DNA from: Bacteroidales bacterium Bact_19
Lineage (GTDB): Bacteria > Bacteroidota > Bacteroidia > Bacteroidales > ML635J-15
Length of the DNA stretch: 32,124 nt
NCBI GenBank assembly: GCA_001603595.1
Contig: LUZK01000022.1
Span: 1 to 32,124, forward strand
Reading direction: 5' to 3'
Shown here: piece by piece, positions 25,012-32,124 of the stretch
Position numbering within the stretch: position 1 is the first letter of the stretch
Layout: every line of letters starts with the position of its first letter
Notes under the pieces: generated by a model
What the model was told of the DNA's origin: nothing
What the model saw: the letters and a program-made list of their open reading frames with translations, nothing else
Database searches by the model: none
Position numbers and translations under genes: made by a program

Positions 25012-26256
25012 TTAATTTCTTATTAAATTAACTCTTCCTTTCTTAACCTGTAAATTTCCGTATTTATCTAATGTCTTTATTTCCCAGAGATAAATACCTG
25101 TTTTCGCATCAGGTCCAATATTATTAATTTTCCCATTCCACATATATTCGGGTTTATCTGACACAAAAACAGTTTGTCCATTTCCGTCAAGTATTACCAT
25201 TTGATACATAACAAAATCCATGTTTTCGCCTATTGGACCAAATTGAGAATTAACGTCATTACTGTTTGGTATGAATGCTGTAGGTACATAATATAAATGT
25301 TCTATATGAACATTCACTGTTTCCTCAGCTATTGATTTGCACCCAAATTCATTTATAAATGTCAATTTCACTTTATAATCTCCACTTTTCTTAAATTCAT
25401 AACTTACGGGATTATCCGTAAATATCTGATTATCAATGTTCCAATAAATATTTTTATTTTTATCAATGCTGCTACTAAAATAATACAAATTATTTGAATT
25501 GTCAAAATTAATTTTCACATAAGTTTTGTCGAATATAGAAATTTTATTCAATTTGAATGTTTCTAATAAATGATTATTATAAATAATATTCAGTTCGGGA
25601 TAGTATTCTCCTTTTTTCAGGTATGTATGTGTTACGCTATTCCCTTTTATTCTGTAATTTTCGTCGGTATTCCATTCTGCAATGCATCCTTCAGGAATAT
25701 TATAAACCGAAAACCTAATTTTTGCTGGAACGCAAGAATCTAAAACACTAATTTCATATTTAATATTACTTAAATCCGGAAGTGAATTTATTTTTGATGT
25801 GTTGTGAATTTCTGAGTTTTTAATGATACTGGGATTTATTATATTTTCATTTTTATCTTTAATTTCCGATTCTGTTATATTTTTGTTTTCTTTATTGTCA
25901 TTTCTTATGTTTTGGATATTTGAATTATTTGAGGCTGAATTTATTTTTGATTTTGTTTCAAGATTGTTTTCAAAACTATTATTCTGTGAAATATTAACAA
26001 CATTGTTTTCAGTAGTTTCATTGTTTTCAATTGTTTCAGAGAGTTGAAGATTTTTATCGTATTTATTTATTTTGTTAACTAATAATATTACACCGGTAAT
26101 GGTTGAAATAATAATGACTGAAATAATTATTGCTTTTTGAAAAGGAAAATTACCCGATGGTTTAGGTAAATCCTTTTCGAGTTTAATCCAATCGTTATGA
26201 TCATATTCTGCTTCATAATTTTGCAGAATATTTTTTAATTTATCCAAGTTGCTCAT
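25012..26256 (-). CDS. Single-TM protein with anti-sigma-like topology and CHU_C C-terminal domain
   Basis: 414 residues. There is no cleavable signal peptide. Residues 1-38 are a charged, probably cytosolic segment (NLDKLKNILQNYEAEYDHND, WIKLEKDLPKP); 41-61 are a strongly hydrophobic helix (AIIISVIIISTITGVILLV). About 65-160 is a low-complexity linker of Asn, Glu, Lys, Ser and Ile. About 165-318 holds PKD-like beta domains (HTYLKKGEYYPEL; YEFKKSGDYKVKLTFINEFG). Residues 323-413 are a CHU_C gliding-motility C-terminal domain (YVPTAFIPNSNDVNSQFGPI, MYQMVILDGNGQTVF, TGIYLWEIKTLDKYGN), the type that marks T9SS type B cargo. The gene overlaps the upstream ECF sigma gene by 17 bases, the usual position of a cognate anti-sigma factor, though no zinc-binding HxxxCxxC is present. 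I infer that the N-terminus holds the sigma factor while the C-terminal part senses the envelope or secretion machinery. Confidence 0.7.
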   Translation of the reverse strand: MSNLDKLKNILQNYEAEYDHNDWIKLEKDLPKPSGNFPFQKAIIISVIIISTITGVILLVNKINKYDKNLQLSETIENNETTENNVVNISQNNSFENNLETKSKINSASNNSNIQNIRNDNKENKNITESEIKDKNENIINPSIIKNSEIHNTSKINSLPDLSNIKYEISVLDSCVPAKIRFSVYNIPEGCIAEWNTDENYRIKGNSVTHTYLKKGEYYPELNIIYNNHLLETFKLNKISIFDKTYVKINFDNSNNLYYFSSSIDKNKNIYWNIDNQIFTDNPVSYEFKKSGDYKVKLTFINEFGCKSIAEETVNVHIEHLYYVPTAFIPNSNDVNSQFGPIGENMDFVMYQMVILDGNGQTVFVSDKPEYMWNGKINNIGPDAKTGIYLWEIKTLDKYGNLQVKKGRVNLIRN

Positions 26257-26827
26257 ATATATTTCCGTATTTTTCTATAAATAATTTCTTTAATTTAACT
26301 TTGGCTTTTGATAGATTTGATTTTGAAGTACCTATGTTAATATTAAGCATTTCTGAAATTTCTTTATGTGAGTAATCTTCAATCACATAAAGGTTAAAAA
26401 CTGTTCTGTATGCAGGAGGTAATTCCTGTATAAGTTCGATAATTCTTGCTGCATTTATTTGTTCAAAATTTAGCATTTCAAGGTTTTCTCCATCATCTTG
26501 TTTTAATGACGATAAACTTTCTTCGGGGTTGTCTACAAACGAAATTTTATTTTTTTTTCTAATTGTATCAATAATGTTGTTAACTATAATTCTTCTTATC
26601 CAACCTTCAATAGAACCTGTGTTTCTAAAAAATTTGATTTTTTCGAAAACTTTTAAATAACCATCGTGCATAAAATCTTTGGCCTCCTCTCTACTGGAGG
26701 CATATCTGAGGCAAACACCTAACATTTTCCCATAAGTTTCCTTATAGAGAATCTGTTGATATTTTCTATCACCTCTGCAACAACCGTCAACAATTTCCTG
26801 AACAACCTCCTTGTTGGTCAAATCCAT
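26240..26827 (-). CDS. ECF-type RNA polymerase sigma factor
   Basis: A 195-residue sigma-70 family protein with only regions 2 and 4. Region 2 spans about 20-90: LGVCLRYASSREEAKDFMHD, GYLKVFEKI, then EGWIRRIIVNNIIDTIRK. Region 4 spans about 130-185: IQELPPAYRTVFNLYVIEDY, SHKEISEMLNINIGTSKSNL, SKAKVKLKK, a clear helix-turn-helix. It directs RNA polymerase to a dedicated promoter set, typically for envelope functions. GTG at 26848 could open the frame, but ATG at 26827 gives MDLTNKEVVQEIV and is preferred. It is first in a four-gene minus-strand operon and overlaps the next gene by 17 bases. A partial promoter element (TATTTTTT on the minus strand near 26880) lies upstream; ECF genes often use their own distinct promoter, which I cannot identify. 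Confidence 0.92.
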   Translation of the reverse strand: MDLTNKEVVQEIVDGCCRGDRKYQQILYKETYGKMLGVCLRYASSREEAKDFMHDGYLKVFEKIKFFRNTGSIEGWIRRIIVNNIIDTIRKKNKISFVDNPEESLSSLKQDDGENLEMLNFEQINAARIIELIQELPPAYRTVFNLYVIEDYSHKEISEMLNINIGTSKSNLSKAKVKLKKLFIEKYGNIYEQLG

Positions 26828-26919
26828 AAAAATAATTTTCAATTCCACTGACGAATTTAATCATTTTTGGTTGTTTGAAAAAATATGTTTTAAAAAATGT
26901 TTTAATAAATGACAATTTA

Positions 26920-26951
26920 TTTTTTTATGATAGAAAAGCTTACTAATTTTG
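26920..26951 (+). promoter_or_regulatory. Candidate promoter of the methylmalonyl-CoA operon
   Basis: TAATTTTG at 26944-26951 matches TAnnTTTG. The upstream element is only a T run (26920-26926) at about the right distance. The leader before the ATG at 26967 would be very short. The 139-base gap is shared with the divergent sigma-factor gene. Confidence 0.45.
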
Positions 26952-26966
26952 CAAAAAAATGAATTT

Positions 26967-27377
26967 ATGAATATAAAGTATATCGAACACATTGGAATTG
27001 CCGTAAAATCTATCGAAGTTGCAAAAAAATATTACGAGGATGTGCTTGGATTGTATTGCTATGCAATCGAAGAAGTTAAAGATCAGAAGGTTAAAACAGC
27101 GTTTTTCAAGATTGGAGACACAAAAATTGAATTACTCGAACCGACAGATCCTGAAAGTCCTGTAGCAAAATTCATTGAGAAACGAGGAGAAGGTATTCAT
27201 CACATTGCTTTTGCAGTAAAAGACATTGAATCTTCAATAAAAGAGTTGCAAGCAAAAGGTGTTCAGATGATTGATCAAAATCCGCGTATGGGGGCGGAGG
27301 GACTTCATATTGCGTTTATACATCCGAAATCAAGTCTTGGAGTGCTTACTGAGATATGCGAAAATAAATCTGAATAA
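26967..27377 (+). CDS. mce: Methylmalonyl-CoA epimerase
   Basis: Cobalt- or zinc-dependent VOC-fold enzyme that interconverts (R)- and (S)-methylmalonyl-CoA. It links the B12-dependent mutase to the decarboxylase encoded next to it. 136 residues is normal. The paired beta-alpha-beta-beta modules are visible. The first has [20 protein letters not shown] with the metal His and [17 protein letters not shown]; the second has [20 protein letters not shown] with another metal His and LGVLTEICE with the metal Glu. The frame could open at TTG 26949, but ATG at 26967 starts right at the first strand and is preferred. It is first in an operon, with the carboxyltransferase gene 27 bases downstream. Confidence 0.95.
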   Translation: MNIKYIEHIGIAVKSIEVAKKYYEDVLGLYCYAIEEVKDQKVKTAFFKIGDTKIELLEPTDPESPVAKFIEKRGEGIHHIAFAVKDIESSIKELQAKGVQMIDQNPRMGAEGLHIAFIHPKSSLGVLTEICENKSE

Positions 27378-27404
27378 AGTTAAAGAAAAATATCAAAAAC
27401 AAAA

Positions 27405-28964
27405 ATGGCAGCAGAAGGAAATATTAAAAAATTGGTGGAACTGAGAGCTCAGGCCAGATTAGGCGGTGGTCAGAAACGTATTGATGCTCAGCATGAAAAA
27501 GGAAAACTTACGGCCAGAGAACGAATAGAGCTTTTATTGGACGAAGGCAGCTTCGAAGAAATGGATATGTTCGTTACTCATCGCCAAACCGATTTCGGGC
27601 TTGATAAAGAACAATATTTGGGTGATGGAGTTGTTACTGGTTATGGTACTGTTGATGGGCGTTTGGTTTATGTATTCTCTCAGGATTTTACTGTTTTAGG
27701 CGGTTCATTATCTGAGACTAATGCAAAGAAAATTTGCAAAGTAATGGATATGGCCATGAAAATGGGTGCTCCTGTTATAGGACTTAATGATAGTGGAGGT
27801 GCAAGAATACAGGAAGGAGTATTGAGCCTTGCAGGTTATGCTGAAATATTTCAGAGAAACATTGAGGCTTCAGGAGTAATTCCTCAAATTTCGGCTATTT
27901 TGGGGCCTTGTGCCGGTGGTGCAGTTTATTCTCCTGCTTTAACAGATTTTATTTTAATGGCTGAGAACATTAGTTATATGTTTGTTACAGGTCCGAAAGT
28001 AACAAAAACCGTTACAGGTGAAGATATTAGTGTTGAAAATTTAGGAGGCCCTATTATTCACGCTTCAAAATCAGGTGTGGCTCACTTTGTTTGCGAAAAC
28101 GAAGTTGAAACTTTAAAAACTATCAGGCGACTTATTTCATACATGCCTCAAAACTTTATGGAAAATCCTCCTGTCATAGAATGTACAGATCCTATTGACA
28201 GAGTTGACGATATATTGAATACAATTATTCCTGATAATCCAAACAAACCTTATAATGTATTGGATATTATAACTACTATTGTTGATAATGGTGAATTTGA
28301 AGAAGTTCATAAATATTATGCAAAAAATATAGTTGTAGGATTTGCAAGATTTAACGGACAGGCTGTTGGTATTGTTGCTAATCAACCAAATTTCCTAGCC
28401 GGAGTACTTGATATCGATGCTTCTAAAAAGGCTGCTCGTTTTGTTCGTTTCTGCGATGCTTTTAATATTCCTTTGGTAACTTTGGTTGATGTACCGGGAT
28501 TTTTGCCAGGAAGTTCACAGGAATACGGAGGTATTATTTCAAATGGAGCAAAATTGATGTATGCTTATGGCGAAGCAACAGTTCCAAAAGTAACCATAAC
28601 TCTTAGAAAATCTTACGGCGGAGCTCATGACGTTATGAGTTGTAAACAACTCAAAGGCGATTTGAATTATGCATGGCCTTCAGCTGAGATTGCAGTTATG
28701 GGCGCTGCTGGAGCAATTGAGATTCTTAATTATAAAGAGCTTTCCGCAATTAAAGACGAAGAGGAAAAAGCTAAGTATATTGCCGAAAAAGAAGCAGAAT
28801 ACAGAGAAAAGTTTGCAAATCCTTATAAAGCTGCTAAATACGGATATATTGACGACGTTATTGAACCTAGATATACTCGCTTCAGAATTATTCGAGCACT
28901 AGCATCTCTTGCTTCTAAAAATGAAACAAGACCGGCAAAAAAACATAATAATATTCCTTTATAA
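27405..28964 (+). CDS. mmdA: Methylmalonyl-CoA decarboxylase carboxyltransferase subunit (propionyl-CoA carboxylase beta-like)
   Basis: Biotin-dependent carboxyltransferase of 519 residues in the crotonase-like fold; it moves CO2 between methylmalonyl-CoA and carrier-bound biotin. Motifs are [20 protein letters not shown] near 30-50, the oxyanion-hole region [30 protein letters not shown] near 170, FVTGPKV, and in the second half [35 protein letters not shown] and [13 protein letters not shown]. The same protein type serves propionyl-CoA carboxylase. Here the neighbours encode OadG, a biotin carrier and OadB instead of a biotin carboxylase, which points to the sodium-pumping decarboxylase direction and propionate formation. 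OadG follows after 11 bases. Confidence 0.93.
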   Translation: MAAEGNIKKLVELRAQARLGGGQKRIDAQHEKGKLTARERIELLLDEGSFEEMDMFVTHRQTDFGLDKEQYLGDGVVTGYGTVDGRLVYVFSQDFTVLGGSLSETNAKKICKVMDMAMKMGAPVIGLNDSGGARIQEGVLSLAGYAEIFQRNIEASGVIPQISAILGPCAGGAVYSPALTDFILMAENISYMFVTGPKVTKTVTGEDISVENLGGPIIHASKSGVAHFVCENEVETLKTIRRLISYMPQNFMENPPVIECTDPIDRVDDILNTIIPDNPNKPYNVLDIITTIVDNGEFEEVHKYYAKNIVVGFARFNGQAVGIVANQPNFLAGVLDIDASKKAARFVRFCDAFNIPLVTLVDVPGFLPGSSQEYGGIISNGAKLMYAYGEATVPKVTITLRKSYGGAHDVMSCKQLKGDLNYAWPSAEIAVMGAAGAIEILNYKELSAIKDEEEKAKYIAEKEAEYREKFANPYKAAKYGYIDDVIEPRYTRFRIIRALASLASKNETRPAKKHNNIPL

Positions 28965-28975
28965 TCCTTAAAAGT

Positions 28976-29332
28976 ATGAACGGTATTTTTAATGCTATTA
29001 CATTTGATATAAGTGCCATTGACGATATTGCACAAACAATATTTTTAATTGGAATGGGAGTAGTTTTTCTTGTTTTGATGATACTTTATCTCATATTTTT
29101 ACAATTTGATAAAATTACTAAAATAAAATTTTACAGAGCAAAAAAAACAGAAAATAAACATGTTGAAAATTTAAAAGTTGTTGAACCCCCTGATAATGTT
29201 GATGAAGATGTTTTTGCTGCAATTTCAATGGCAATAGTTAAAATAAATGAAGATTTGCACGATCAGGAATCTTTGGTATTAACAATTAAACCTGTTGCAA
29301 ATACTTTGTGGAATTCAAAATTTTATAATTAA
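28976..29332 (+). CDS. oadG: OadG/MmdD-type sodium-pump decarboxylase small subunit
   Basis: 118 residues with one N-terminal membrane helix (TIFLIGMGVVFLVLMILYLI, about 22-45), followed by a Lys-rich cytosolic segment. The C-terminal part, DVFAAISMAIVKINEDLHDQ, is the alpha-helical piece that docks on the carboxyltransferase and carrier. This is the usual layout of OadG-family gamma/delta subunits, which assemble the soluble carboxyltransferase onto the membrane beta subunit. Sequence identity in this family is low, so the call rests on the helix, length and position between mmdA and the biotin carrier gene. It starts 11 bases after mmdA and ends 18 before the carrier gene. Confidence 0.8.
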   Translation: MNGIFNAITFDISAIDDIAQTIFLIGMGVVFLVLMILYLIFLQFDKITKIKFYRAKKTENKHVENLKVVEPPDNVDEDVFAAISMAIVKINEDLHDQESLVLTIKPVANTLWNSKFYN

Positions 29333-29350
29333 AAAAAATAACGCATAAAA

Positions 29351-29773
29351 ATGAAAGAATATAAATTCAAAATTAATGGCAAAGAATACAATGTTAATGT
29401 AGTTGAAGAAAAGGAAAACATTGTAGTTTTAAGCGTAAACGGTAAAACATACGAAGTTGAACTCGAAGAGAAAAAAGAAAAAACAGTTGCTCCTATAGTT
29501 CCTAAACCTAAGCCAGAAGTTGCTAAAAATGAACCTGTTCAACCAAAGTCAAGCAGTAGCATTAAATCAGTAAGAGCACCCTTGCCCGGAAATATTCTCG
29601 ATGTAAAAGTAAAAGAAGGGGATAAGGTAACTAAAGGTACAACAGTATTGATTATGGAAGCCATGAAAATGGAAAACAATATTGTTTGTGAATTTGATGG
29701 CGTTGTCTCTGCTGTAAAAGTAAAACAAGGTCAGGCAGTGATGCAGAATGATATTTTGATTGAAGTTGAATAA
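29351..29773 (+). CDS. mmdC: Biotin carboxyl carrier subunit of the decarboxylase
   Basis: 140 residues. The N-terminal 1-45 is a small beta-rich segment (KFKINGKEYNVNVVEEKENI); a flexible Pro/Lys linker follows at about 45-70. The C-terminal biotinyl domain shows RAPLPGNILDVKVKEGDKVT and EAMKMENNI, with biotinylated Lys K106. The Pro/Lys linker lets the biotin arm travel between the carboxyltransferase (MmdA) and the membrane decarboxylase (OadB-like). The gene is 18 bases after oadG and 14 before the beta-subunit gene. A biotin protein ligase must act in trans; none is encoded here. Confidence 0.93.
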   Translation: MKEYKFKINGKEYNVNVVEEKENIVVLSVNGKTYEVELEEKKEKTVAPIVPKPKPEVAKNEPVQPKSSSSIKSVRAPLPGNILDVKVKEGDKVTKGTTVLIMEAMKMENNIVCEFDGVVSAVKVKQGQAVMQNDILIEVE

Positions 29774-29787
29774 TCAAATTTGGTGAG

Positions 29788-31437
29788 ATGAAAAAAAATT
29801 ATGTTCTTTATTTAGCAGTAGTTTTGTTGTTTTTTGCAAACTTACTAAATGCAGAAAATATATCGGATATACTGCAAAATGGTAAATGGATGAATAAATC
29901 CGGGGGTTATTATCCAACTCCGATTATGCCTTCAAAATCTGATGAAATTAGAACAGTTAGCAGATTTAAAACTTTTTCTTTTAGAAAAGACGGGACTTTT
30001 TCAATGGATTCGGCTAAACATGAATATGTTGGTCATTATAAAATTAAAAATGATACTATTTATCTGAAATTCGATCCTACAGAAGTAGTACATTACTACC
30101 GTAATAACGATCCAAATACATCATCAAGAGATTATGTAACAAAAAGCGAAATAATAGTATTACCAGATCGATATGTAATATTAAAAGACGCAGATTGTTT
30201 GGTTGACAATTATGGCTTTTCATATAAAAACCATTCAGTAGCATTGTTCGGCTTATTTAAATTCTGGGAATTTACAGGGTTTGCTAATGCTACATCAGGC
30301 CATTTAATAATGTTGATAGTAGGTTTAATTTTTGTTTTTCTTGCAATAAGATTCAATTATGAACCTTTACTTTTGGTACCAATTGGAGTAGGAATAATAA
30401 TAGGAAATATACCTATGTTTCAAGCTGTTGATTTTAATTTGAAATTAGGTATTTATGAACCGGGTTCTGTTATGAATATACTCTACAGTGGTGTTGTCCA
30501 AGGTTGGTACCCACCGCTGATTTTTTTGGGTATAGGAGCCATGACCGATTTTTCTTCCTTAATTAGTAATCCTCGCTTAATGTTATTGGGAGCGGCTGCT
30601 CAATTTGGTGTATTTGCAACTTTTCTCTGTGCTTTGATGCTAGGATTTCATCCTTCTGAAGCAGGTGCTATTGGTATAATTGGAGGTGCTGACGGCCCAA
30701 CCGCTATTTTTACAACATCCAAACTTGCAAATGGATTAAATATTATTGGATTTAATACTGTGGGTGATCCAATATATGTTAAAAATCTTATTGGCCCGAT
30801 TGCTATTGCAGCTTATTCTTATATGGCACTTGTTCCTGTTTTGCAACCACCTGTTGTGAAACTTTTAACCACCAAAAAAGAACGTCTAATAAAGATGAGA
30901 CCACCACGTCAAGTTTCAAAACTCGAAAGAATATTATTTCCTATAGTTGGTCTTATTATAACTACATACATAGCTCCAACAGCTTTACCTTTGCTTGGGA
31001 TGTTATTTTTCGGTAATATTCTCAAAGAAAGCGGGGTAACCAGGCGATTAGCCGAAACCGCAGCTAATCCTTTGATTGATACTATTACTATTCTTATTGG
31101 TATAACTGTTGGAGCCTCTACACAGGCTGACGTATTCCTTACATTTGATTCGGTACTAATTTTTGTTATGGGAGCATTATCTTTTATTTTTGCAACTGCT
31201 GCAGGAGTTATGTTTGCTAAAGTTATGAACTGGTTTTCACCTAAATCAAATCCGGTTAATCCAATTATCGGCATTGCTGGGGTTTCTGCTGTCCCTGATT
31301 CTGCAAGGGTTGCACAAGAACTTGGACACAAAGAAGACCCTTCTAATTTCTTATTAATGCATGCAATGGCTCCTAATGTTAGTGGCGTTATTGGGTCGGC
31401 TATAGCAGCAGGTATTCTGTTAAGCTTCCTGATGTAG
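29788..31437 (+). CDS. oadB: Sodium-pump decarboxylase beta subunit with N-terminal exported lipocalin-like extension
   Basis: Residues from about 155 to 549 are a typical OadB/MmdB polytopic membrane subunit, which decarboxylates carboxybiotin and pumps Na+ outward. The signature GIIGGADGPTAIFTTSKLA carries the key Asp D302, and GVSAVPDSARVAQELG and MAPNVSGVIGSAIAAG lie near the end. Ahead of this is an extra segment of about 150 residues: a signal peptide (1-22, ends LLNA), then a beta-rich domain, NGKWMNKSGGYYPTP, FKTFSFRKDGTFSMDS, YVGHYKIKNDTIYLKF, that looks lipocalin-like and would face the periplasm. Ordinary OadB proteins are about 400-430 residues and lack it. There is no stop or internal gene start that would separate the two parts. 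It starts 14 bases after the biotin carrier gene. Confidence 0.88.
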   Translation: MKKNYVLYLAVVLLFFANLLNAENISDILQNGKWMNKSGGYYPTPIMPSKSDEIRTVSRFKTFSFRKDGTFSMDSAKHEYVGHYKIKNDTIYLKFDPTEVVHYYRNNDPNTSSRDYVTKSEIIVLPDRYVILKDADCLVDNYGFSYKNHSVALFGLFKFWEFTGFANATSGHLIMLIVGLIFVFLAIRFNYEPLLLVPIGVGIIIGNIPMFQAVDFNLKLGIYEPGSVMNILYSGVVQGWYPPLIFLGIGAMTDFSSLISNPRLMLLGAAAQFGVFATFLCALMLGFHPSEAGAIGIIGGADGPTAIFTTSKLANGLNIIGFNTVGDPIYVKNLIGPIAIAAYSYMALVPVLQPPVVKLLTTKKERLIKMRPPRQVSKLERILFPIVGLIITTYIAPTALPLLGMLFFGNILKESGVTRRLAETAANPLIDTITILIGITVGASTQADVFLTFDSVLIFVMGALSFIFATAAGVMFAKVMNWFSPKSNPVNPIIGIAGVSAVPDSARVAQELGHKEDPSNFLLMHAMAPNVSGVIGSAIAAGILLSFLM

Positions 31438-31465
31438 TTGATTATTAATAAGTATATCATTTAGA

Positions 31466-32124
31466 ATGAAAGCTTTTATTTTTGCAGCCGGTCTCGGTAC
31501 GAGGCTGGCTCCTTTTACAAATACAAAGCCTAAAGCACTTGTAGAAGTCGCTGGAAAACCAATGTTGAAAATTTTAATTGAAAAACTTATTAATGTCGGG
31601 GTTGATCATATAATCATTAATGTTCATCATTTTGCTGACCTAATAATAAAATACCTTAATGAAAATAATTTTGGAATTCGTATTGATATTTCTGACGAAC
31701 GCGATTTTCTTTTAAATACAGGAGGAGGTCTTTTAAATATTCAAAAGTTTATCGATAAAAATGAAAATTTTATAGTTCATAATGTTGATATTTATTCGGA
31801 AATAGATTTAAATGAATTTTTTATTACACACTTAAAAAATAATTCTGTTTGCACATTGGCTGTATCTCATCGTAATAGTTCAAATTATTTGCTTTTTGAC
31901 GATGATATGAATTTGTGCGGTTGGAAATCCTATAAAACAAACTCTTCAATTATTTCTCGACAAAATTATTCCGACGAACAAGCTTTCAGTGGAATTTACG
32001 CATTCAATTACGAGATTTTTAATTTATTCAAAACTCAAGAAAAATCTTTTCCAATTATTCCTGAATTATTGAGAATATCCGAACATTACGATATAAAAGC
32101 TTATAATCATGATAAGCATTTTAT
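31466..32124 (+). CDS. Sugar-phosphate nucleotidyltransferase, C-terminus cut by window edge
   Basis: An open frame from ATG 31466 runs off the right edge after about 219 codons. The N-terminus AFIFAAGLGTRLAPFTNTKP followed by KALVEVAGKPML is the nucleotide-binding signature of NTP_transferase enzymes. LLNTGGGLLNI and IVHNVDIYSEID give the base-contacting and metal Asp regions, and FSGIYAFNYEIF follows near 185. The sequence most resembles the MurU/HddC-like branch, which activates N-acetylmuramate-1-phosphate or heptose-1-phosphate with UTP or GDP-type chemistry; I cannot choose between them. It lies 28 bases after the OadB-like gene and may be read from the same transcript, though function is unrelated. 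A phosphotransferase just beyond the window would favour a MurU-type role. Confidence 0.8.
   Translation, partial: MKAFIFAAGLGTRLAPFTNTKPKALVEVAGKPMLKILIEKLINVGVDHIIINVHHFADLIIKYLNENNFGIRIDISDERDFLLNTGGGLLNIQKFIDKNENFIVHNVDIYSEIDLNEFFITHLKNNSVCTLAVSHRNSSNYLLFDDDMNLCGWKSYKTNSSIISRQNYSDEQAFSGIYAFNYEIFNLFKTQEKSFPIIPELLRISEHYDIKAYNHDKHF

Noticed and set aside
26240-26848. GTG start at 26848 for the sigma factor
   Set aside because: ATG at 26827 fits the usual start of ECF region 2 and avoids an unneeded N-terminal extension.
30909-31460. Long open frame on the minus strand opposite the OadB-like gene
   Set aside because: It is antisense to conserved membrane-protein coding sequence and shows no recognisable domain; a shadow of codon bias.

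Overview
The window is chromosomal DNA from a member of the Bacteroidota, most likely an anaerobic or fermentative Bacteroidales-like lineage. The DNA is strongly AT-rich. Several promoters match the Bacteroidota form (TTTG, about 20 bases, TAnnTTTG). There are type IX secretion (T9SS) hallmarks: a Por-type C-terminal tail, CHU_C/gliding-motility C-terminal domains and a PorP/SprF protein. A sodium-pump methylmalonyl-CoA decarboxylase operon fits propionate formation from succinate. I cannot name a genus.

Layout. 1-1899 (minus): imidazolonepropionase, a 60-residue winged-helix protein and a lipoprotein cut by the window edge, probably one transcript. 2056-3693 (minus): long-chain acyl-CoA synthetase. 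4013-4086 (plus): tRNA-Asp with promoter and terminator, followed by a partial imperfect copy of its 3' end. 4393-6264 (plus): a secreted GH39-like glycosidase gene whose frame is cut by one in-frame TAA, separating the catalytic part from its T9SS sorting tail. 6312-10150 (minus): gpmI, pyrD, pyrK and ndk. 10174-14446 (minus): polytopic permease with a His-rich loop, a TPR/propeller/OmpA-like envelope protein and a PorP/SprF-family outer-membrane protein. 14447-16097: a non-coding stretch with a perfect 22-bp hairpin, then a full-length IS1595-like transposase ORF on plus, flanked by 12-base direct repeats. 16098-26827 (minus): ECF sigma factor, single-TM protein with a CHU_C tail, small exported protein, and a 2777-residue SprB-repeat adhesin. 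26967-32124 (plus): methylmalonyl-CoA epimerase and the subunits of a Na+-translocating decarboxylase, ending in a truncated sugar-nucleotidyltransferase gene.

The most interesting unit is 16098-26827. A sigma factor overlaps by 17 bases a protein that has the layout of an anti-sigma factor (short cytosolic N-terminus, one membrane helix, long Asn-rich linker) but ends in the kind of C-terminal domain that T9SS recognises on adhesins. The same transcript then encodes a very large adhesin ending in the same kind of domain. I infer a self-monitoring circuit in which envelope or secretion status of CHU_C domains is reported to the sigma factor controlling the adhesin. The PorP/SprF plus OmpA-like pair that would be expected to serve such an adhesin lies just beyond the transposase-derived ORF, in the same orientation. 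This suggests one locus interrupted by an insertion.

All functional calls come from reading motifs and architecture by eye; no database search was run.
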